A stretch of DNA of 5,996 bases from positions 1-5,996 of the forward strand of contig JAODMA010000433.1 in the NCBI GenBank assembly GCA_025464545.1, in the 5' to 3' direction. Every line of letters starts with the position of its first letter. Position 1 is the first letter of the stretch. Made by a program: the position numbers and the translations under genes. The notes under the pieces were generated by a model. The model made no database searches. It was not told where the DNA came from and saw nothing but the letters and a program-made list of their open reading frames with translations. This DNA comes from Arthrobacter sp. (GTDB taxonomy: Bacteria; Actinomycetota; Actinomycetes; Actinomycetales; Micrococcaceae). Below are positions 1 to 5,578 of the stretch, one piece after another.

Positions 1-794
<794 letters not shown>

Positions 795-798
<4 letters not shown>

Positions 799-2177
799 GG
801 TGTTTCCTTGCTGTGCTCTGGGTAGGGGCTTGGGTAGTGGGGATCCATGCGACCCGGGGTCCGCGCGACGGCGGTGTGGGGGTCAGCTGCGGGAACCCCC
901 GCGGAGAACCGGCCCGGCCGGAACCGGGTCCAGCGGGGGTCCGCCATGCCGTCGAGCAGCTGCTGGCAGATCTGCGCGGCCACGGGGGTCAGCAGGATGC
1001 CGTGCCGGAAAAAGCCGGTGGCGATGATGAGTCCCGCGATGTCACCGGGGCGGCCGGCGGCCTGGTCCGCGACGCGGCCCAGCAGCGGGGCGTTGTCCGG
1101 GGTTGCAGGCCGGGCCCTGGCGGTGGCCTCCAGCAGTTCCAGTTCGGCGACGGCGGGCAGCAGCTGCTGGGCATCCCGCAGCAGTGCATAGACGCCGCCG
1201 GCGGAAACCGCGCCGCCCGCACCGGACGCCGCCGGCTCGCCGAGGGCGACTTCACGCTGGGTGGCCCCGATCACCACGGTGCCGTCCTGGCGCGGGACGA
1301 TGTACACCGGCACGCCGCGGACCAGGCCCCGCACGGTAGAGCCCAGCAGCGGCCGCAACCGGGCGGGCACCCGGAGCCGGAGGATGTCGCCGTGGACCGG
1401 CCGCAGCGGCAGGCGCAGCCCTGGCGGAAGCCCGCCGAGTTCGGCAGCGCCCAGGCCGTTGGCCACGATGGTCTCCCGGGCGCGGACCTCCCCTCCGCCC
1501 GCCAGGCTGACGCCGGCGACGTGTCCGTCCTGCCAGAGCAGCCCTGCGGCGCGGCGCTGCACGGCATGGCTCCCGCTGTCCGCGGCCAGCAGCGCCGCGA
1601 TCCGGGCGAGCAGGAGCCGAGGGTCCACCTGGTGGTCGGCTGGAATGTCGAAAGCGCAGGAAATCCCCGGGCTCAACAGGGGTTCGCGCCGGCGGGCCGC
1701 CCGCACGGTCAGGGGCTCCACCACGAGCCCACAGGCCTGCTGCACGGTCCGGAGGTCCGCAAGCGCCCGGCGGTCGGCAGCGTCTGCGCCGACCGCGATG
1801 GTCGGCGCCGTGAGGTAACCGGTCCCGGCGGCTGCTTCGTTGCCGGTCCCGGTGCCGGCGGGTTCCGCGGCGACGGGCTGGAGCTGAGCCGCAAAGTCGG
1901 GCCACAACCGGGAGGACTCGAGCATCAGCTCCAGCAGGTCCTCCTCCTGGTAGTGGAGTTCGCTCACCGGGGCAAGCATGCCGGCCGCAGCCCAGCTGGC
2001 ACCGGTGCCGGGGGCGTCGTCGATCAGGGCCACGGTCCGGCCCGAGCGGCGCACCTGCCACGCGATGCCGTGCCCGACGACGCCGCCGCCGATCACGGCA
2101 ACGTCGTAATATTGCCCGGCGGCGGCGTCATAAGGCGCCGCGGCGCGCGCATCTGTCAAACCGGCTGGAGTGCCCAT
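795..2177 (-). CDS. thiO: glycine oxidase ThiO (FAD-dependent)
   Basis: ThiO oxidises glycine with O2 to dehydroglycine (iminoacetate) and H2O2, giving ThiG its two-carbon nitrogen unit; this is the aerobic alternative to ThiH. Residues 24-52 form the FAD Rossmann unit with GGGVVG at 30-35 and Asp53/Asp54 at the end of the second strand. SWAAAGMLAP (61-70) is a ThiO hallmark. DHQVDPRLL (181-189), RPVHGD (259-264) and VVIGAT (301-306) are typical family blocks. By eye, Tyr292, Arg356 (in RPATPD) and Arg391 (in FFRHGILL) align with the glycine-binding Tyr and Arg residues known from Bacillus ThiO. At 460 residues it is about 90 longer than the usual 370: there is an N-terminal tail of about 20 residues, Ala/Gly/Thr-rich inserts near 103-120 and 312-328, and a Pro-rich tail after about 415. 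The ATG at 2177 is supported by AAGGA 7 nt upstream, directly after the TPP riboswitch. First gene of thiO-thiS-thiG. Confidence 0.95.
804..809 (-). promoter_or_regulatory. ribosome-binding site of thiS
   Basis: The minus strand reads AAGGAA with 5 nt to the thiS ATG. It lies in the Lys-Glu codons near the thiO C-terminus. Together with the 4-nt stop/start overlap this supports coupled translation of thiO and thiS. Confidence 0.75.
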
Positions 2178-2184
2178 GGCGGAT

Positions 2185-2189
2185 TCCTT
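2185..2189 (-). promoter_or_regulatory. ribosome-binding site of thiO, merged with the riboswitch 3' end
   Basis: AAGGA on the minus strand lies 7 nt before the thiO ATG and overlaps the last bases of the conserved riboswitch 3' block (GGGAAGG, 2186-2192). With no room for a separate terminator, ligand-dependent masking of this site (translational control) is the likely mode of regulation. The mode is inferred. Confidence 0.8.
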
Positions 2190-2300
2190 CCCTACGCCGG
2201 TACTAACCGGATCAGGTCAAGCGGTCGGCTCTGACGCCCTCTCAGCCCTGCAGCGTCGAGCGCCAGTGGCGCATGCTCCTGCAGCGGGCTCCCGCGGTAT
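2186..2300 (-). ncRNA. TPP riboswitch (THI element) controlling thiOSG
   Basis: The minus strand carries the conserved TPP aptamer blocks in order: CGGGAGCCCG (about 2286-2295), GGCTGAGAGGG (2237-2247), TTGACCTGATCCGGTTAG (2203-2220) and ACCGGCGTAGGGAAGG (2186-2201). Between the first two blocks a variable arm is closed by two copies of CTGCAG (2248-2253 and 2279-2284), which can pair with each other, and is capped by a small hairpin with GCGCC/GGCGC arms (2260-2272). The element ends at the thiO Shine-Dalgarno and has no terminator or poly-U run, so TPP binding most likely shuts off translation of thiO and, through coupling, thiS and thiG. A -10-like TAAACT at 2307-2312 would start the transcript at the A at about 2300, right at the aptamer 5' end. 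Family identification is firm; the exact ends are approximate. Confidence 0.95.
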
Positions 2301-2306
2301 GGGCCC

Positions 2307-2312
2307 AGTTTA
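2307..2312 (-). promoter_or_regulatory. candidate -10 box of the thiOSG riboswitch transcript
   Basis: The minus strand reads TAAACT, matching TANNNT, and its expected start point (about 2300) coincides with the first bases of the TPP aptamer. No good -35 box is visible; the expected place (about 2329-2335) falls on the thiE start codon. Inferred from spacing only. Confidence 0.5.
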
Positions 2313-2319
2313 GAGGAAC

Positions 2320-2325
2320 TAGGCT
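2320..2325 (+). promoter_or_regulatory. candidate -10 box of thiE, leaderless transcript
   Basis: TAGGCT lies exactly 6 nt before the thiE ATG (2332), so the predicted transcription start is the A of the ATG. No Shine-Dalgarno lies at usable distance: the nearest purine run, AGAGGA at 2312-2317, is 14 nt away. Both facts fit leaderless translation, which is common in actinobacteria. The -35 region is not recognisable. Confidence 0.5.
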
Positions 2326-2331
2326 TGGGGC

Positions 2332-3027
2332 ATGAGCCGCGATGACGTTCACACCACCGCCCGCCTGTACCTGTGCACCGATGCCCGCAGGCACCGCGGA
2401 GACTTTGAAGCCTTCGTCGACGCCGCCTTCGCCGGCGGCGTCGACATCATCCAGCTGCGCGACAAGTCCCTCGAGGCGGCCGAGGAACTCGAGCTGCTTG
2501 AGGTTCTGCGCCAGGCCGCCCACAGGCACGGACGGCTCTGGGCGGTCAACGACCGGGCGGACCTGGCCGCACTGTCCGGCGCGCCCGTGTTCCACGTCGG
2601 CCAGAAGGACATCACGCTGGCGGCCGCCAGGAGTTTCCTCGGCAAGGAGGCCGTGATCGGGCTGTCGACGCATACCCCTGACCAGGTGGACGCCGCGATC
2701 ATGGCATCGCCGGGCCGCAGCGGGCTGGACTACTTCTGCGTGGGACCCGTCTGGGCCACGCCCACCAAGCCGGGCCGTGCCGCCGTCGGACTGGAGCTGG
2801 TGCGGTATGCCGCGGACGCGATCCGCCGGGCCGGGGCTGCCGACGTCGGCAGGGTCGACGGCGTGGTGCCCTGGTTCGCGATCGGCGGCATCGATCTGGG
2901 GAATGTGGAGCAGGTGGTGGAAGCCGGTGCCCGACGGATAGTGGTGGTCCGGGCCATTACCGAGGCGGATGATCCCGCCGGCGCCGCGCGCGACCTGCTC
3001 GCGGCCCTCGACGCCGCGGCAGCCTGA
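2332..3027 (+). CDS. thiE: thiamine-phosphate synthase ThiE
   Basis: ThiE joins hydroxymethylpyrimidine diphosphate and thiazole phosphate to give thiamine phosphate and pyrophosphate; it is a cytoplasmic TIM-barrel enzyme. At 231 residues it is of normal length. Motifs in order are IIQLRDK (39-45), which binds pyrimidine and diphosphate, AVNDRADLA (71-79), the HVGQKD block (88-93), GLSTHT (110-115), [17 protein letters not shown] (133-149), which holds the Thr-Pro-Thr-Lys substrate loop, FAIGGID (182-188), the thiazole phosphate loop, and RIVVVRAI (202-209). The ATG at 2332 is firm because an in-frame TAG lies at 2320-2322. Transcription diverges from the riboswitch-led thiOSG operon, so the visible riboswitch does not control this gene; its own leaderless-type promoter suggests more constant expression. 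It converges on the MiaE-like gene, with 22 nt between the stop codons. Confidence 0.96.
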   Translation: MSRDDVHTTARLYLCTDARRHRGDFEAFVDAAFAGGVDIIQLRDKSLEAAEELELLEVLRQAAHRHGRLWAVNDRADLAALSGAPVFHVGQKDITLAAARSFLGKEAVIGLSTHTPDQVDAAIMASPGRSGLDYFCVGPVWATPTKPGRAAVGLELVRYAADAIRRAGAADVGRVDGVVPWFAIGGIDLGNVEQVVEAGARRIVVVRAITEADDPAGAARDLLAALDAAAA

Positions 3028-3049
3028 CGACGGCGGCCGGAGCGGCAGA

Positions 3050-3721
3050 CTACCCCGCCAGCCCCAGCTGCGACATCCGGCGCGAGTGATTGGCCGCAAT
3101 TTCGGCCGTCAAATCCCGGACCATCTCCTGGGACCGCTCCTCGTCCGCACCGATCAGGCCGCCGAGGAACGCGTGTTCCAAGCTGACCCGCCGGGCCTGG
3201 CTCAGGGCCTCCCCCAGCAGCCGCCTCGCCCACAGCGACAGCCGGGAAGCCAGCCGCGGGTCGTCGGCAAGGGCGGTTTGGAGCCGGTCCCGCAGCACCG
3301 CCGTGGCCTCCTCACCGCCCTGGATCCGTTCCACCAGCGCGCGGGTCGAGGCGTCCAGGTGCCGGGCCAGGGCGCGGTAGAAATCGGCGGAGACGGTGTC
3401 GATCACGTACGCCTTCATGAGGGATTCAAACCAGTCGGCCGGGCGGGTCCGCTCGTGGAAGTAGTCCACGGAAGGCTGGAAGGGCAGCATGGCCACCTCC
3501 GCGTCCACACCCATGTCATCAAGCCGGGCGCTCACCAACTCATAGTGCTGGAATTCGATCACGGCGATCCTGCCCAGCACGGCGCGGTCGTGCAGCGAGG
3601 GCGAATAGCGGGCGTCGGAGGACAGGCGTTCGAAAGCCGACAGCTCGCCGTAGGCCATCACGCCGAGCAAATCCATCAGAAAGCTGCGGTAGCGGGCCGG
3701 ATCAGCCGGGGAGGTGCTCAT
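3050..3721 (-). CDS. MiaE-like ferritin-fold protein
   Basis: A 223-residue soluble, mostly helical protein resembling the actinobacterial ferritin-like family related to tRNA hydroxylase MiaE (Pfam MiaE_2 type, from memory). True MiaE hydroxylates ms2i6A at tRNA position 37 with a di-iron centre; that role is not proven for this branch. Visible features are helix A with GELSAFERL (25-33), helix B with EFQHYE (56-61), giving an ExxH pair Glu56/His59, helix C with [17 protein letters not shown] (105-121), and a late helix with [12 protein letters not shown] (180-191). A second ExxH pair, expected in a complete di-iron bundle, is not evident, so catalysis is uncertain. The ATG at 3721 lacks a good Shine-Dalgarno but has a TAGTCT box 6 nt upstream, implying a leaderless transcript. 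It diverges from the RNB nuclease gene and converges on thiE. I recall relatives sitting beside rhlE-type helicase genes in other actinobacteria, in line with a role near RNA. No gene symbol is justified. Confidence 0.85.
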   Translation of the reverse strand: MSTSPADPARYRSFLMDLLGVMAYGELSAFERLSSDARYSPSLHDRAVLGRIAVIEFQHYELVSARLDDMGVDAEVAMLPFQPSVDYFHERTRPADWFESLMKAYVIDTVSADFYRALARHLDASTRALVERIQGGEEATAVLRDRLQTALADDPRLASRLSLWARRLLGEALSQARRVSLEHAFLGGLIGADEERSQEMVRDLTAEIAANHSRRMSQLGLAG

Positions 3722-3727
3722 GATCCA

Positions 3728-3733
3728 AGACTA
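3728..3733 (-). promoter_or_regulatory. candidate -10 box of the MiaE-like gene, leaderless
   Basis: The minus strand reads TAGTCT, then TGGATC, then ATGAGC. Geometry and sequence closely match the thiE start (TAGGCT, TGGGGC, ATGAGC). The predicted transcript starts at the A of the ATG (3721). No clear -35 box is seen. Confidence 0.5.
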
Positions 3734-3749
3734 ATGGCGCATTTCGGGC

Positions 3750-3755
3750 TAACAT
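3750..3755 (+). promoter_or_regulatory. candidate -10 box of the RNB nuclease gene
   Basis: TAACAT lies 7 nt before the GTG at 3763, the geometry expected for a leaderless transcript beginning at or one base before that codon. The in-frame ATG at 3754 overlaps this box and would not be transcribed from it. The box lies only 16 nt from the opposed -10 box of the MiaE-like gene, so the two promoters share DNA. Confidence 0.4.
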
Positions 3756-3762
3756 GATTTTC

Positions 3763-5259
3763 GTGTCCAATAATCGCCTGACCCCCAGCATCCACCGGCA
3801 GGAGAACCAACATGCCTTGGCGCAGAACGCCCTGCGCACCACGCTGGAGCTGCCCGGCCCGTTCCCGGAGGACGTCCTCCGGGAAGCCAAGGAGGCCGTG
3901 GCCGGGCATGAGCTGCCGGAGCTCGATTTTACCCATATCGACTTCGTGACCATCGACCCGGAGTCCTCCACCGATTTGGACCAGGCCCTCTACATTGCCC
4001 GCGCCGGCACGGGTTACAAGGTGCATTATGCCATCGCGGACGTCCCCTCCTTCGTCTCCCCCGGCGGGGCGCTCGACGCCGAAACCCGCCGCCGCGGCCA
4101 GACCTTCTACACTCCGGAGGGCCGGATCCCGCTGCATCCGGAGGTCATCAGCGAGGAAGCCGGCAGCCTGCTCGCCGGGCAGTTGTGCGCCGCATTCGTC
4201 TGGGAATTCGAGCTCGATGCCGACGCCGAGGTCTCCTCGGTGCTGGTGCGCCGGGCCCGGGTCCGCAGCAGGGCCAAGCTCAGCTACCAGGGCGTCCAGG
4301 CGGAACTCGACGCCGGCACCGCGTCGCCCGTGCTGCAGTTGCTCAAGGAGGTCGGGATCAAGCGGGTGGAGCTGGAGCGGCTGCGCGACGGCGCCAGCCT
4401 GAATATGCCGGAACAGGAGATCGAACAGCTGCCCGACGGCGGCTACCGGATCGTCGCCGCCCCGCCGCTGCCGGTGGAGGACTGGAACGCCCAGATTTCC
4501 CTGATGACCGGGATGGCGGCGGCCGGGATCATGCTGAAAGGCAAGGTCGGCATCCTGCGGACCATGCCCGCCCCGGACGAGAACTCGCTGGCACACTTCC
4601 ACCGCCAGACCCGCGCCCTGGGCAAGCCCTGGGACGGGGAGATGAGCTACGGCGAATACCTGCGCACGCTGGACCCCACAGACCCGCAGCAGCTGGCCAT
4701 CGTGCACTCGGCCGGCATGCTGTTCCGCGGCGCCGGCTACACGCCCTTCGACGGGAGCGTTCCGGAGGCCGCCACCCAGTCCGCCATCGGCGCGGCGTAT
4801 GCCCATTCCACGGCGCCGCTGCGTCGGCTCATTGACCGCTTCGTGCTCGTCATCTGTGAGGCGCTCAGCAACGGCACGGACGTTCCGGACTGGGCCCGCC
4901 GGGCCTTGCCCTCGCTGCCCGCGATCATGGGCACCTCGGACCAGCTCGCCGCCAAGCTGGAGCGGCTTTCCCTGGATACCGTGGAGGCGGCGCTGCTGAG
5001 CAACCACATCGGTGAGGAGTTCGCCGCCGTTGTCATCTCCGGTTCCAAACCCGCCCGGACCGGGAACGGGAAGAACGGCAACGGAAAGAACGGGAACGGT
5101 AACGGGAACGGCAACGGGCCGTCCGGCATCGTCCAGATCGCGGAACCGGCCGTGACCGCACGGTGCCCCGGCGAGCTGGAATCGGGCACTCAGATCCGGG
5201 TCCGGGTGCTCTCGGCCGACATCGCCAGCCGGGAGGTCCGGCTGGAACTGGTGGGCTGA
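3763..5259 (+). CDS. RNB-domain exoribonuclease (RNase II/R-like)
   Basis: A predicted 3'-to-5' hydrolytic exoribonuclease that degrades single-stranded RNA in the cytoplasm. Residues are numbered from the ATG at 3754; the preferred GTG start at 3763 drops three. The catalytic block is DFVTIDPESSTDLDQALYI (63-81). Asp68, Asp74 and Asp76 match three of the four active-site aspartates of RNase II, and the fourth position is Gln77. YAIADVPSFVSPGGALD (93-109), RRRGQTFYTPEGRIPLHPE (112-130) and HSTAPLRRLIDRF (351-363) are further RNB signatures, the last carrying the conserved arginines near the phosphate. The N-terminal cold-shock domains of RNase II/R are absent, giving about 500 residues instead of 640-810. 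An S1-like domain follows (about 422-501), split by an Asn/Gly repeat. I prefer GTG 3763 (giving MSNNRL) because of the TAACAT box 7 nt upstream; ATG 3754 has no ribosome site. The gene diverges from the MiaE-like gene. It resembles a short actinobacterial RNB subfamily rather than RNase R proper. Confidence 0.9.
   Translation: MSNNRLTPSIHRQENQHALAQNALRTTLELPGPFPEDVLREAKEAVAGHELPELDFTHIDFVTIDPESSTDLDQALYIARAGTGYKVHYAIADVPSFVSPGGALDAETRRRGQTFYTPEGRIPLHPEVISEEAGSLLAGQLCAAFVWEFELDADAEVSSVLVRRARVRSRAKLSYQGVQAELDAGTASPVLQLLKEVGIKRVELERLRDGASLNMPEQEIEQLPDGGYRIVAAPPLPVEDWNAQISLMTGMAAAGIMLKGKVGILRTMPAPDENSLAHFHRQTRALGKPWDGEMSYGEYLRTLDPTDPQQLAIVHSAGMLFRGAGYTPFDGSVPEAATQSAIGAAYAHSTAPLRRLIDRFVLVICEALSNGTDVPDWARRALPSLPAIMGTSDQLAAKLERLSLDTVEAALLSNHIGEEFAAVVISGSKPARTGNGKNGNGKNGNGNGNGNGPSGIVQIAEPAVTARCPGELESGTQIRVRVLSADIASREVRLELVG
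5062..5118 (+). repeat. hexanucleotide AACGGN repeat coding an Asn-Gly tract in the RNB nuclease
   Basis: Eight in-frame copies of AAC GGN, interrupted twice by AAG, encode residues 437-455: alternating Gly and Asn with two Lys. The third base of the Gly codon varies (g, c, a, t), so the copies are imperfect. The tract lies between the first strand of the S1-like domain (EEFAAVVIS, 421-429) and the next segment (GIVQIAEP, 458-465), the place of a surface loop. It stays in frame and looks like a flexible, basic linker. Copy number may vary between strains. Confidence 0.85.
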
Positions 5260-5341
5260 CCGAGGCGGGTTCATCCTCCCGGCGTGCCGCCGCGCGGACC
5301 GGTCATTGCACGCCCAGTCGAGGTTCCGGGCTGCGTACAGC

Positions 5342-5347
5342 TAGACT
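5342..5347 (+). promoter_or_regulatory. candidate -10 box of the helicase transcript
   Basis: TAGACT matches TANNNT. A weak -35-like TCGAGG lies 18 nt upstream (5318-5323). The expected start at about 5354 would give a 5' leader of about 225 nt before the helicase GTG. Other starts cannot be excluded, so confidence is low. Confidence 0.35.
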
Positions 5348-5359
5348 GGGAAGGTAGAT

Positions 5360-5425
5360 ATGGATGCCCGGTCGTTGATTTCCTTGATTTTCGAATTCAA
5401 CAAGCCCGCCCCTACGCGATCTTGA
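5360..5425 (+). other. candidate small upstream ORF (21 codons) in the helicase leader
   Basis: An ATG at 5360 follows GGGAAGG (5348-5354) with 5 nt spacing and opens 21 sense codons ending TGA at 5423-5425. The peptide begins MDARSLISLIFEF and ends NKPAPTRS, with a short hydrophobic middle that is too short to call a signal peptide. If transcription starts at 5354 the ribosome site would be lost and the ATG would lie about 6 nt from the 5' end, so the promoter call and this ORF partly conflict. No relative is recognised; it could be chance. Confidence 0.25.
5375..5392 (+). repeat. tandem 9-mer TTGATTTCC/TTGATTTTC
   Basis: Two adjacent 9-nt units (5375-5383 and 5384-5392) differ at one base. 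They sit in the AT-rich patch of the helicase leader and stand out against the GC-rich surroundings. A protein or RNA binding site is possible, but chance is not excluded. Confidence 0.45.
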
Positions 5426-5487
5426 GATTGACCCGCTGGTCCCCAGTGCCAGCATTTAGATAGCCCGCGATCGGCTTCCACTGGAAT

Positions 5488-5549
5488 TGCTTGCGCGCCT
5501 GAGCGTGCTCCGGAACGGCCTCCGGCCGGCCCCGTTGAGCAAGCAGCGC
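5488..5549 (+). other. predicted hairpin in the helicase 5' leader
   Basis: TGCTTGC (5488-5494) can pair with GCAAGCA (5539-5545). Inside it, AACGG (5514-5518) pairs with CCGTT (5532-5536), continued by CC/GG after a two-base bulge. An alternative outer arm GCTC (5507-5510)/GAGC (5537-5540) competes with the first stem. There is no T-run, so this is not a simple terminator. It ends 14 nt before the AAGGAA ribosome site of the helicase, where it could modulate translation. Pairings were found by eye; stability was not computed. Confidence 0.4.
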
Positions 5550-5563
5550 AGCCCAAAATGAAT

Positions 5564-5569
5564 AAGGAA
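5564..5569 (+). promoter_or_regulatory. ribosome-binding site that favours the helicase GTG start
   Basis: AAGGAA lies 9 nt before the GTG at 5579. It is downstream of the competing in-frame ATG at 5558, which itself has no purine-rich site upstream. It therefore argues for the GTG start. Confidence 0.55.
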
Positions 5570-5578
5570 ACTCCCCCA

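Larger units (their letters stand above)
5260..5578. other. 319-nt non-coding stretch between RNB nuclease and helicase
   Basis: The left part (5260-5340) is GC-rich and contains only weak inverted repeats (GAGG/CCTC at 5262-5278; GCCC/GGGC at 5312-5331) without a T-run, so no terminator is called. From 5342 there is a candidate promoter. An AT-rich patch at about 5355-5400 (roughly 40% GC by hand count, against strongly GC-rich flanks) holds a tandem 9-mer and a possible 21-codon reading frame. A predicted hairpin spans about 5488-5549, followed by the helicase ribosome-binding site. I see no tRNA or known riboswitch. The right two-thirds is best read as a long 5' leader of the helicase mRNA, which is inference. 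Confidence 0.6.

Noticed and set aside
813..2234. Long open frame on the plus strand opposite thiO (473 codons)
   Set aside because: It is antisense to an unmistakable ThiO, overlaps the riboswitch, and its translation is rich in Gly/Arg/Pro/Gln with no family resemblance. High GC suppresses stop codons in such shadow frames.
3010..3050. Bidirectional terminator between thiE and the MiaE-like gene
   Set aside because: GCCGC (3013-3017) can pair with GCGGC (3042-3046), but the region is generally GC-rich and has no T-run on either strand, so the pairing is not distinctive.
2242..3099. Minus-strand frame opposite thiE
   Set aside because: It covers thiE antisense and runs through the riboswitch; no domain features. 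Shadow of a GC-rich gene.
2969..3757. Plus-strand frame opposite the MiaE-like gene
   Set aside because: Antisense to a coherent helical ferritin-fold protein; composition is Pro/Gly/Arg/Gln-rich and motif-free.
5062..5118. CRISPR-like or minisatellite array
   Set aside because: The period is 6 nt without spacers and in frame with the RNB gene, so it is a coding low-complexity tract.
3718..5274. 518-codon frame on the minus strand opposite the RNB nuclease, slightly longer than the real gene
   Set aside because: The plus strand encodes clear RNB catalytic motifs. The antisense product is low-complexity Gly/Arg/Gln-rich sequence with no recognisable domain.
5260..5300. Rho-independent terminator after the RNB nuclease
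   Set aside because: Only 4-bp arms (GAGG/CCTC) and a CGGC/GCCG repeat with a 2-nt gap, and no T-run. Not strong enough to call.
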